NCBI GenBank assembly: GCA_902550225.1
Contig: CACCYL010000002.1
Span: forward strand, 1-64,000
DNA from: an uncultured Alphaproteobacteria bacterium
Lineage (GTDB): Bacteria > Pseudomonadota > Alphaproteobacteria > Methylaequorales > Methylaequoraceae
Length of the DNA stretch: 64,000 bases
Direction of reading: 5' to 3'
How positions within the stretch are numbered: the first letter of the stretch is position 1; every line of letters begins with the position of its first letter. Below, piece by piece: positions 31,561-40,802 of the stretch. The position numbers and the translations under genes are program-made. Under the pieces are notes generated by a model. It was not told where the DNA came from. It was given only the letters and a program-made list of their open reading frames with translations, and made no database searches.

Positions 31561-32882
31561 GTAGTAATATGGGAAAATTTTTAATAGGGTTTGTATTTTT
31601 GATGTGTGCTGGATCACTTGTATCAGCACAAGAAGTAAAAGATGAGGTTATACCTTATAATCTAAAAGCTGCACTTAAGTCAGTTTTGAATAATCATAAG
31701 ACAATATTGGCAACAAAAAGTGATATAGAGGCTGCCAAGTTAAGACTAAAACAATCCAGGGGTGGCTATTTTCCTTCGTTAGATGTTACAGCCAACTACG
31801 GACATGAAAATATCATAAAATATGGACCAGGAAACAACACACAATTGATGGGAAGGGACGCAACAGCAAAAATAACTCAAACAATTACAGATTTTGGTTT
31901 AACAAAATCAACAGTAGAAACATCTAGATTATCATTAAAACAAACACGAGCAACTGAAACACAAATTAAAAATGACATTTTATTAAGAGCAATCTCAGCA
32001 TACTTGAGAATAATTCAATCAAGGGAAAGTGTGCGGTTCGCAAGACAATCTGTTGCAAACATAAAAAAACAAACCGAACTCGAAGATGCAGCAGTAACTG
32101 CTGGAGGTGGACTTACTTCGGATGTTCTCCAAGCAAAAACTCAATTAGCTGGTGCTCAGGCACGTTTAATTCAGTTTGAAGGTGTGTTAGCCACTTCTAG
32201 ACATGAATTTGAATATGTTTTTAATTCATTTCCAGATAATTTAAATTCTTTGGTACTCCTCAAATCTGTTTTTGATAAATTACCTAAATCTCTAGAAGAG
32301 GCTGAAGAAATAACTATGAAAAATAATCCTTCACTGATTGCAGCACGAATCACAGAGGATATCGGTAAAGAAGCAATAAACACAGCTAAATCTTCTCTTT
32401 TTCCAACTGTTAAAGGGATAGTGAGTCATTCAGAAAAACAAGATTTTGGTGGTGTAGTAGGATTCAAAAGAGAAACCTCTGCAAAGTTAGACTTTGCATA
32501 TCCATTAAATCTAAGTCTTTCGGAATATGCTGGTAAAGATGCGGCGATTGAGTCTTATTTAGCAACCTCTACTAGAATAAGAGATCAAGAGGATATGATT
32601 AAACAAATGCTCAGGACTACATGGGACGGTTTAAAAACAGCTCAACAAAATTTTCAGTTTCTTACTAATCAGGCAAGAATCTCTGGTGAATTTTTAGAGC
32701 TTGCAAGACAAGAAAGAAAAGCAGGAAATCGAACTTTACTTGACGTTTTAGGTGGTGAGACTGCTCTAATTAATGCCCAAGCCGATGCAATTGCAGCACA
32801 AATTGAAGTTCTCATAAATAGTTACACTTTAATGAGTTTAATGGGGGGACTTTCAATTGAATCGATTGAATTTGTTGAATAA
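31545..32882 (+). CDS. TolC-family outer membrane protein (T1SS locus A); true start likely 31569
   Basis: MGKFLIGFVFLMCAGSLVSAQ signal peptide; TolC-like repeats ETSRLSLKQTRATETQIKNDILLRAISAYLRI. Confidence 0.9.
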   Translation: MKLWISSNMGKFLIGFVFLMCAGSLVSAQEVKDEVIPYNLKAALKSVLNNHKTILATKSDIEAAKLRLKQSRGGYFPSLDVTANYGHENIIKYGPGNNTQLMGRDATAKITQTITDFGLTKSTVETSRLSLKQTRATETQIKNDILLRAISAYLRIIQSRESVRFARQSVANIKKQTELEDAAVTAGGGLTSDVLQAKTQLAGAQARLIQFEGVLATSRHEFEYVFNSFPDNLNSLVLLKSVFDKLPKSLEEAEEITMKNNPSLIAARITEDIGKEAINTAKSSLFPTVKGIVSHSEKQDFGGVVGFKRETSAKLDFAYPLNLSLSEYAGKDAAIESYLATSTRIRDQEDMIKQMLRTTWDGLKTAQQNFQFLTNQARISGEFLELARQERKAGNRTLLDVLGGETALINAQADAIAAQIEVLINSYTLMSLMGGLSIESIEFVE

Positions 32883-32938
32883 ATTAGGTCTTTTTAACTT
32901 TTAAAACAGTGGTATTTCGCCTATAGTTAAAACTGGAT

Positions 32939-35900
32939 ATGAAAGGAAATAGTCAACAAATAAATTTCAACGACAGTGGGTTTTTAACTAAAATATATGC
33001 TGGCAGCACCATTGACATTGAAGGATTGCCAAGTTGGTTACCAAAGGCAAATTTTTCAAAAACGCAAACAGACCTTCTGATAACTTCACCAGCTGGCGAT
33101 GAAATATTATTAGTAGATTTTTTTACAAATTTTGAACTTCCCTCACTCAAAACCGAAAATGGTTTATTACTTAAAGGCACTTTAATTGATACTTTATCTG
33201 GATCATTCACACCTGGACAGTACGCGCAAGCCAATAATGCAAATGCACTTTCGATTGGAGAGGTTTCTAGTGTTACGGGAGAGGCAAAAGCAACTCGTTT
33301 GGACGGATCAACTGTTAATCTTGCAACTGGAGATCCAGTTTTTCAAGGAGATACTGTAGAAACTACTGGGGCAGGGGCAATTGGATTAGTATTTCTTGAT
33401 AAAACAACTCTCTCATTATCGGAGGGTGGAAAAATGGTTTTAGATGAACTTGTATATGACCCTGCAACAGGAACTGGAAGTATGGCCGTTGACATGGTTG
33501 AGGGAGCTTTCAGTTTTGTGAGTGGCGAGATTGCTAAAACTGGGCCAGATGCAATGAAAGTTTCAACACCGGTTGCAACTATTGGGATAAGAGGAACTAC
33601 GGTTGCAGGTAAAGCTGCAGTTGAAGGCAACGAAAACTCATTTACACTTCTACAAGACGCTGATGGAGGAGTAGGACAAATATCTGTGAGTAATGCCGGT
33701 GGAACTCAAGTTCTAGCACAGGTTGGTGCGACCACGAGTATAACGAGTTTTACAGCTCCACCCCCACCCCCAATTATTTTAAGTGCAGCACAAATTCAAG
33801 CAAATTATGGAACAGCTTTAAATGTTTTACCACCAACGCCTGTGGTTGCTCCAACACCACAACCACCCCCACCGCCTCAAGAACAACAACAGGAGCAAGT
33901 TCAAGAAGAGGAGTCTCAAGAGGAAGAAGAGGCAGTAGAAGAGGAGGCTGTTGAAGAGGAATTACAAGAGGAGGGAGAAGGTCCTCCAGAAGGAGAGGAG
34001 GGAGAAGGTCCTCCAGAGGGTGAAGAAGGAGAAGGTCCTCCAGAAGGAGAAGGTCCTCCAGAAGGAGAAGAGGGCCCGCCGATTGGACCTGATGGAGAAC
34101 CGTTAGCAGAAGAAGGACCTCCCGAAGGAGACGGCCCGCCGATTGGACCTGATGGAGAGCCATTAGCAGAAGGAGAAGGCGGTCCACCAATAGGACCTGA
34201 TGGAGAACCCTTACCACCTGGAGAAGGCGGTCCGCCGATTGGACCCGATGGAGAGCCACTAGCTGACGGTCCACCAATAGGACCTGATGGAGAACCCTTA
34301 CCGCCTGGAGATTTTGGTCCTGGAGGCCCGCCGATTGGACCCGATGGAGAGCCACTAGCTGACGGCCCACCAATAGGACCTGACGGAGAACCCCTGCCAC
34401 CTGGAGATTTTGGTCCTGGTGGTCCTACACCTGAACAAGACGCAGCTGCAAGAGAGGCTTTTGAAACTGCATTGGCCGCCGGTTTATCTCCTGAAGAAGC
34501 AATGGCAGAAGCCGCTGCTGCTGCTGGAATTCCTCCACCACCAGGAGGGTTCGGAGGAGATCCTTTGTCAGCAACAGTTGGAGGTGATGAGTTTGCAGGA
34601 GGTCCTCTTGGTCCAGGCGGTCCAGGAGATTTTGGTCCGGGAGGTCCAGGAGACTTTGGTCCTGGTGGTCCAGGAGACTTTGGTCCGGGAGGTCCAGGAG
34701 ATTTTGGTCCTGGTGGTCCAGGAGACTTTGGTCCTGGTGGCCCAGGAGACTTTGGTCCGGGTGACCCTGATGATTTTGGTTTTGGAGGTCCAGGAGATTT
34801 TGGTCCAGGAGGCCCAGGAGATTTTGGTCCTGGTGGTCCAGGTGGATTCGGTGATCCACTTTCATTTTTAGGACCCGCTCCTGATAATGCCGCAACTTTT
34901 GCGCCTCTAGGTGGTCCAATGGATCCTAATGATCCATTTGCTGCTTTCGGGGGGAATGCTTTTGGTGATAGCCCAATTGGTTTGCCAGGTGGTCCAGGCG
35001 GTCCTGGTGGTCCAGGAGACTTCGGTCCGGGAGGTCCCGGTGGTCCAGGAGACTTCGGTCCGGGAGGTCCTGGTGGTCCAGGAGATTTTGGACCAGGTGG
35101 AGGACCTGGAAATTTCGATTCTGGCTCGGGCGGTGATCAAGGGTCCTTTGGAACTTTTCTTCCACCAGGTTCTTTTCAACCACCTGGTACTGTTCAACAG
35201 CCAGGTGCTTATATCCCAGCTCAAGTAGGTTTTGCTCCAATTGCACCTGTTACAACAGCTCCCGTAATTGGTTCGGGTTTTTCAGCCAATGATGGTGGTG
35301 GTTTTCACGGAGGTCCTGGTGGACCTGCAGGTTTTGATCCAGGTGGGGGTCCCGGTGATTTTGGTCCAGGTGGTCCAGGTGGTCCCGGTGATTTTGGTCC
35401 GGGAGGTCCAGGAGACTTTGGTCCAGGAGGCCCTGGTGGCTTTAGTCCAGCTGGCTTTGGTGCTGATGGCTTTGGTCCAGGAGGCTTTGGTCCTGCAGGC
35501 TTTGGTCCTGCAGGCTTTGGTCCTGGAGGCTTTGGTCCAGGAGGTTTCGGTCCTACGGGTTTTGGTCCTGGAGGCTTTGGTCCAGGAGGTTTTGGTCCTG
35601 CAGGTTTTGGTCCTGCAGGCTTCGGTCCTGCAGGCTTTGATCCATATGGTCCTGATCCAAGCGGTGGAGTGCCTGCTGGAGATTTTTATTATGAAGATGC
35701 AAGTATGTATGAGAATACTGGAGAAGCAGAAGGTTCTGAATCTGGAAGCGGAAGTGGAGGTGGAAGTAGTGGGACTACATTCATAGGATCAAATAATGTT
35801 GATAACGTTGATAAATCTGCGGAATCCGTCGCATGGCGTTTTGAAGGTTATAGCGGGGCAGATATTTTCAAGGGTGGGTCTGGTGATGATATCTTTTGGG

Positions 35901-36421
35901 GAGCAATTGATGGTGATACTTTAACTGGTAATGCTGGGCAAGATACTTTTTATTTTGGTGATATGACTGAAGGAAATGATACAATAACGGATTTCACAGT
36001 TGGAGCTAGTGGTGATGTATTAAAGTTTAACACTGCGTTTCAAACAAGTTCATATACAAGAGATGCATCGGTTGTCAATATGGTACAGCTTCACGGTACA
36101 TCTTATAATATGGGATCCAATTCAAATGTTCTTCCAACAATTTTTAATTTTACATCACAATTTTCATCAGCAAATACAACAGCAGGCGTTACAAATCAGC
36201 TTACAAGTTTCAAAGTTACAACGGATGGTTCAACTCCAATTTCAACTGCAACTGATTTTATTATTGTAACAGGAGATACAAGTACTAATGGTCATGTCTA
36301 TGGATGGTCAGACAGTGGAAATGGTGTTATTGATAATGGAGAACTTTTTGGTTTAGCAACCTTAACTGGTGTTGACAATGATAACATTGGGGCAACAAAT
36401 TTCACTTTTGGTCCAATATAA
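32939..36421 (+). CDS. FecR-domain, Gly/Pro-rich repeat, RTX-like T1SS substrate (1160 aa)
   Basis: FecR core KMVLDELVYDPATGTGSMAVDMVEGAFSFVSGEIAKTGPDAMKVSTPVATIGIRGT; GPGGPGDF and FGPGG arrays; C-terminal GGSGDDIFWGAIDGDTLTGNAGQDTFYF. Confidence 0.88.
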   Translation: MKGNSQQINFNDSGFLTKIYAGSTIDIEGLPSWLPKANFSKTQTDLLITSPAGDEILLVDFFTNFELPSLKTENGLLLKGTLIDTLSGSFTPGQYAQANNANALSIGEVSSVTGEAKATRLDGSTVNLATGDPVFQGDTVETTGAGAIGLVFLDKTTLSLSEGGKMVLDELVYDPATGTGSMAVDMVEGAFSFVSGEIAKTGPDAMKVSTPVATIGIRGTTVAGKAAVEGNENSFTLLQDADGGVGQISVSNAGGTQVLAQVGATTSITSFTAPPPPPIILSAAQIQANYGTALNVLPPTPVVAPTPQPPPPPQEQQQEQVQEEESQEEEEAVEEEAVEEELQEEGEGPPEGEEGEGPPEGEEGEGPPEGEGPPEGEEGPPIGPDGEPLAEEGPPEGDGPPIGPDGEPLAEGEGGPPIGPDGEPLPPGEGGPPIGPDGEPLADGPPIGPDGEPLPPGDFGPGGPPIGPDGEPLADGPPIGPDGEPLPPGDFGPGGPTPEQDAAAREAFETALAAGLSPEEAMAEAAAAAGIPPPPGGFGGDPLSATVGGDEFAGGPLGPGGPGDFGPGGPGDFGPGGPGDFGPGGPGDFGPGGPGDFGPGGPGDFGPGDPDDFGFGGPGDFGPGGPGDFGPGGPGGFGDPLSFLGPAPDNAATFAPLGGPMDPNDPFAAFGGNAFGDSPIGLPGGPGGPGGPGDFGPGGPGGPGDFGPGGPGGPGDFGPGGGPGNFDSGSGGDQGSFGTFLPPGSFQPPGTVQQPGAYIPAQVGFAPIAPVTTAPVIGSGFSANDGGGFHGGPGGPAGFDPGGGPGDFGPGGPGGPGDFGPGGPGDFGPGGPGGFSPAGFGADGFGPGGFGPAGFGPAGFGPGGFGPGGFGPTGFGPGGFGPGGFGPAGFGPAGFGPAGFDPYGPDPSGGVPAGDFYYEDASMYENTGEAEGSESGSGSGGGSSGTTFIGSNNVDNVDKSAESVAWRFEGYSGADIFKGGSGDDIFWGAIDGDTLTGNAGQDTFYFGDMTEGNDTITDFTVGASGDVLKFNTAFQTSSYTRDASVVNMVQLHGTSYNMGSNSNVLPTIFNFTSQFSSANTTAGVTNQLTSFKVTTDGSTPISTATDFIIVTGDTSTNGHVYGWSDSGNGVIDNGELFGLATLTGVDNDNIGATNFTFGPI
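34612..34860 (+). repeat. 24-bp tandem coding repeat (GGPGDFGP)n
   Basis: ggtccaggagactttggtcctggt iterated with synonymous changes. Confidence 0.9.
35330..35645 (+). repeat. Second GGPGDFGP block followed by 15-bp repeat (GFGPx)n
   Basis: ggctttggtcctgca/ggaggctttggtccagga units. Confidence 0.88.
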
Positions 36422-36443
36422 AGCTCCTAATAAATAGAGCTTT
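36420..36443 (+). terminator. Weak stem-loop between the two FecR/RTX genes
   Basis: aaagctc-N10-gagctttt directly after stop codon. Confidence 0.4.
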
Positions 36444-36501
36444 TAACTAAATAAATTTCCTTTTAGGTCGTAAATATAGCATTAACAGTGGTTCGTGGAA
36501 T

Positions 36502-39156
36502 GTGTATAATGAAAATCAAATAAATGTCATTAAAATTGACAAAGTAGACTCAATACGATCATCTATTGAAGGTCTAAAAGACAAGCTTTTTATCAATGAT
36601 CTTAAAAAAGATCTTCAAGAATTCATAGATACAAATGTTGAATTAGATAAAAGCAATAATCATTTAAAAATCCCAACAATTAAAGAGGCTCCCTCTTGGT
36701 TTCCGAAAGCTAACTTATCAAAAACGCAAACGGATTTAATAGCAACATCAGTTGATGGCGAAGAATTCATTTTTTTTGATTATTTTACAAATCATCGACT
36801 CCCATCTATCCAAACAGAAAATGGTTTAAATTTTCATGGAGGTTTAGTAGATAGGTTGGCTGGTTTATTTGCAAAAGGTCAGTATGTTCAGGCGTCTCTT
36901 GATGGTGAGTTATCGATCGGAGAAGTGTCGAGTTTAACGGGTGTAGCCAAAGCAAAACGAGTTGATGGTAGCGAATTTAACTTATCAAATGGTGACCCTG
37001 TATTTCAAGGAGATACAATAACAGTTTCAAATTCTGGTGCGGTTGGTCTGACATTTTTGGATAAAACCACGTTATCTTTATCGGAAGGTGGAAAGATGCT
37101 TTTAGATGAGTTGGTTTATAATCCTGAAACTGGGGATGGGAATATGACTATCGACATGGTTGAGGGTGCATTCAGTTTTATAAGTGGAGAGATAGCAAAA
37201 ACTGGAGAAGATGCCATGACCATAAAAACGCCTGTTGCAACCATCGGAATTAGAGGAACTACAGTTGCCGGTAAAGCTGCGGTGGAAGGAAACGAAAACT
37301 CATTTACTTTACTTCAGGATGCCGATGGAGGAGTAGGGCAAATATCTATCAGTAACGCTGGAGGCACACAAATACTAGAACAAGTTGGTGCAACCACAAG
37401 TGTAGTAAGTTTTAATGCCCCACCACCTCCACCAATTATTTTAAGCGCTGCACAGATTCAAGCTAATTATGGAACAGCTTTAAACGTTTTGCCACCTACA
37501 CCAACTGTAGCACCCACACCGCAAGAGGTTCCAGCACAACAAGATCAACAGCAAGAAGAAGCTCAAGAAGAAGCTTCAGAAGAAGAATCTGATGAAGAAG
37601 CAGAAGAAACTTCGGAAGAAGTTATAGAAGAAGAAGGTTCTTTAGAAGGAGAAGAGGAATTAGCTGAAGAGGAGGAATCAATAGAGGAAGAAATAGCAAG
37701 AGTTGAAGAAGATTTATTCGAGGAGGGTGCTCCAGAGAACCAAGCACTAGCAGAAGAAGAGGTCGTAGCGGAAGAAGAACTAGCTCTACCACCTGAAGAA
37801 GCTCAACCTGGAGGTGATGAACAAGCTGCTCGAGAAGCCTTTGATACTGCACTTTCAGCTGGAGCATCTCCTGAACAAGCAATGGCCGAAGCAGCCGCAG
37901 CCGCTGGTTTTGATGAATCTGTGGCTCGAGAATCAGCACTAGATAGTGGCCCATTAGGAGACCCTACTTTTGCACAAACATTTGCTCCTGGAGTTGGGGG
38001 GACAATATTAGGTTTACCACTTGGACCTGAACCAATCAACGCTAGTCAAGATTCTGTAATGATACCGGTTTTTGGAATGGGGCCAGCATTTGGATCTGCA
38101 ACAATGGATGTATTTGGAGGTCAGTTAAGTGGGAGATTTGAAAACTCTCTTCAAGCTGCTTCTGGTTTTGGAGACGAAATATTTGGATTTTTGGATGAAA
38201 ATCCTTATAGTTTTTCTGATACAGAGTCTTCTGAAAGTTATTTTTTTGACGATCCGTCACTTTATGATGATTACAGGAAACAAGATTTTGATCAATCAAC
38301 AGAAATCTCAAGTTCACAAACAACAAATACTTTTGATGGTACAAATTTAAACGACACCATTGATAAATCTTCTGAAACCGCAAGTGTCATCATAAATGGA
38401 TTAGATGGAGCCGATACACTTGAAGGAGGAATAAATAATGACACAATTAATGGAGGTGATGGGATTGACAAACTAGTTGGTAATCAAGGTGATGATATTT
38501 TAAGAGGTGATGATGGTAATGATTTTATTTTTGGAGGTGATGGTAAGGACAAATTGATTGGAGGTTTGGGCGATGATGAACTTAACGGTGGTGACCAAGA
38601 TGATGTAATTGTTGGAGGTCTAGGTAGCGATACTCTTTATGGAAATGATGGTGACGACAAATTTTATTTTGAACCAGGTCACATAGATGGAACTTCAAAA
38701 GATGAAATAATTGATTTTAGAGTGAGTGGTAATGATTTGATTGTCGGTTCTCAAGCTCCTTCGTCAGCTTATAATCGAAGTTCAATACATACAGATTCGT
38801 CTCAGTTTGGTAGTAACTATGATATTACCAGTAACTCCAATGAGTTACCCTACTTATTCAATTTTACCAATGATGTAACAACAGCCATTGCTGAGAGTTC
38901 TTCTGCTCTTGCTAATCACTTCACTGGTTTTTCAATAAGTGTAAGTGGAAGTGGAACTAATGATTTTGAAAATGAATCAATGTACATAAGCGTAGGTGAC
39001 GGAACAGATACATATATTTGGTTTTGGACAGACACCAATAATCATCATGGGATGATAGCTGATAGCGAACTTGAACCATTTGCTAAACTAAGTAATTATG
39101 ATAATGATAATTTAACTGGTAACGAATTTTTATTTCAAACAATTTCTGGAGTTTAA
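36502..39156 (+). CDS. FecR-domain RTX T1SS substrate (884 aa), paralog of 32939..36421
   Basis: N-terminal half closely matches upstream paralog; RTX nonapeptides GGDGIDKLVGNQGDDILRGDDGNDFIFGGDGKDKLIGG; GTG start. Confidence 0.9.
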   Translation: MYNENQINVIKIDKVDSIRSSIEGLKDKLFINDLKKDLQEFIDTNVELDKSNNHLKIPTIKEAPSWFPKANLSKTQTDLIATSVDGEEFIFFDYFTNHRLPSIQTENGLNFHGGLVDRLAGLFAKGQYVQASLDGELSIGEVSSLTGVAKAKRVDGSEFNLSNGDPVFQGDTITVSNSGAVGLTFLDKTTLSLSEGGKMLLDELVYNPETGDGNMTIDMVEGAFSFISGEIAKTGEDAMTIKTPVATIGIRGTTVAGKAAVEGNENSFTLLQDADGGVGQISISNAGGTQILEQVGATTSVVSFNAPPPPPIILSAAQIQANYGTALNVLPPTPTVAPTPQEVPAQQDQQQEEAQEEASEEESDEEAEETSEEVIEEEGSLEGEEELAEEEESIEEEIARVEEDLFEEGAPENQALAEEEVVAEEELALPPEEAQPGGDEQAAREAFDTALSAGASPEQAMAEAAAAAGFDESVARESALDSGPLGDPTFAQTFAPGVGGTILGLPLGPEPINASQDSVMIPVFGMGPAFGSATMDVFGGQLSGRFENSLQAASGFGDEIFGFLDENPYSFSDTESSESYFFDDPSLYDDYRKQDFDQSTEISSSQTTNTFDGTNLNDTIDKSSETASVIINGLDGADTLEGGINNDTINGGDGIDKLVGNQGDDILRGDDGNDFIFGGDGKDKLIGGLGDDELNGGDQDDVIVGGLGSDTLYGNDGDDKFYFEPGHIDGTSKDEIIDFRVSGNDLIVGSQAPSSAYNRSSIHTDSSQFGSNYDITSNSNELPYLFNFTNDVTTAIAESSSALANHFTGFSISVSGSGTNDFENESMYISVGDGTDTYIWFWTDTNNHHGMIADSELEPFAKLSNYDNDNLTGNEFLFQTISGV

Positions 39157-39208
39157 GATGTTATATGTTTATTTTGAGGGTAAGAGAGTGATATTATAAA
39201 ATAATATT

Positions 39209-40798
39209 ATGAAGTTTTGGTTTCACATATTAAAAGAAAGTAACTCTCTAAATACTATTCTTTTATTGACTTTTTTTATTACTATAATGGGTTTATTAAG
39301 CCCAATTTTTATTATTCACATTTTTAATAGATATATCGCATTTGGCCTTCAGGGTACTTTGTTTTTTTTATTATCAGGTGCTCTTTTAGTTGCAGTATTC
39401 GAGTATATATTTAGGAATATAAGGAGTAAAATTTTATGTGAAATTCTCATAAATCCAATAAAATTTTTTAAATTAGACCTAATCAAAACATTTTTTGAGA
39501 GAGAAAATAAAACATCAAAAAGAAATTTTGTTGAAATAATTGATTTCAACAATAATTTTTTTCAATTCATATCACCTAAAGTTCAGTCAAATCTTCTCGA
39601 CTCAATTTTTGCAATTTTAATTATTATTATTCTTTTTTTTCTAGACCTTTTATTAGCAACAATTTTTTTAATTCTTGTTATTATTTTCCTGTTATTGCAA
39701 CAAAGATTAATAAAAAATAAAAATCTAAACTTGGAAAGATTAAATTTATCTAAGAATGATAAATTAATAATTAAAGAGATTGGAACTAATCAAGAGCTTT
39801 TAAAATCTACTCTAGCATTTAAATATTCTGGATATTATCTAGAAAATTACTTAAATAAAAAATTAAAAATCGACTCTTCAACTGCAAATTTTGATGCTCA
39901 ACAAATTTCCACCACGAGTTTTTTTGTTTTGTTATCATCAATCATTACTATTGGATTTGGGAGTATCTTTGTGGTGAATGGAAATCTCTCTATTGGTAGC
40001 CTGATAGGATTTAATATATTTGCTACTCGAGCGTTGGGTACAATTTCATCAGTTCAAAATTCATATTCCATTATTGAGAGAACAAATATGTATCTTAGTG
40101 ATTGCCAAGATTTTTTTAAAAATTCTAAAAATCGAGTTGAGGGTATGCAACTTAGTAAAATTATTGGGAATTACAAACTTAAAAATGTAAACTATTCTTT
40201 TGATAATGATAATAAGTATATAATTAAAAATTTCTCTGCTAATTTTAATTCTTCAGAAATTTCAGTTATTAGCGGAGCGAATGGCTCCGGAAAGACCACA
40301 ATTGCAAAATTGCTCATGGGACTAATTAATCCAGAATCTGGAGATATTTTATTAGATGAAACTAATTTGGAGAAACTATCATTGCAATGGTATAAGAATC
40401 AAGTAGCTTATATACCTGAAGATGTTGAAGTGTTAAATTCATCAATTTTAAATAATATTTTAATATCCAACCCTGATCTGAATGAACAAGAGGTAAGTAG
40501 ACTGCTTCAAAATGTTGGATTAGATAAAGAGTTAAAAAAATCAGATTTAACAATAACTGATTCTATAAATAAAAATTATTCAAAAGGGATTTTAAAAAAA
40601 ATACATATTGCACGGTCGATTTCAAAAATCTATCAAATTTATATTTTTGATGATCCGTTATTATATCTAGATAAATTAGGTAAAAATATGGTACTTAAAT
40701 TGATAGCCTCATTAAAAAGAGCTGGAAAAACTGTAATTTGTTTTTCAGAAGATACTGAAATTATTAAATTAAGTGATAAACAAACTAATTTAGGGTGA
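39209..40798 (+). CDS. T1SS-type ABC exporter with degenerate NBD
   Basis: TMD plus Walker A SGANGSGKTTIAKLLMG; downstream of substrates, upstream of hlyD. Confidence 0.88.
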   Translation: MKFWFHILKESNSLNTILLLTFFITIMGLLSPIFIIHIFNRYIAFGLQGTLFFLLSGALLVAVFEYIFRNIRSKILCEILINPIKFFKLDLIKTFFERENKTSKRNFVEIIDFNNNFFQFISPKVQSNLLDSIFAILIIIILFFLDLLLATIFLILVIIFLLLQQRLIKNKNLNLERLNLSKNDKLIIKEIGTNQELLKSTLAFKYSGYYLENYLNKKLKIDSSTANFDAQQISTTSFFVLLSSIITIGFGSIFVVNGNLSIGSLIGFNIFATRALGTISSVQNSYSIIERTNMYLSDCQDFFKNSKNRVEGMQLSKIIGNYKLKNVNYSFDNDNKYIIKNFSANFNSSEISVISGANGSGKTTIAKLLMGLINPESGDILLDETNLEKLSLQWYKNQVAYIPEDVEVLNSSILNNILISNPDLNEQEVSRLLQNVGLDKELKKSDLTITDSINKNYSKGILKKIHIARSISKIYQIYIFDDPLLYLDKLGKNMVLKLIASLKRAGKTVICFSEDTEIIKLSDKQTNLG

Positions 40799-40802
40799 AA
40801 AG

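Noticed and set aside
34612-35645. CRISPR-like array
   Set aside because: Units are contiguous, in frame and lack unique spacers; no cas genes.
33774-35786. Long antisense and alternate-frame ORFs over the Gly/Pro repeat (e.g. 33774..34400 -, 34425..34919 -, 35268..35786 +)
   Set aside because: Leu/Val/Gln-rich low-complexity products generated by shifted reading of GC-rich repeats; the true frame has FecR and RTX domains.
32939-36421. Collagen-like protein
   Set aside because: Repeats GGPGDFGP (8 aa) and GFGPx (5 aa) do not keep a strict Gly-X-Y period.
32939-39156. FecR-type anti-sigma regulatory system
   Set aside because: No ECF sigma factor or TonB receptor nearby, and the domain sits in RTX-type secreted proteins.
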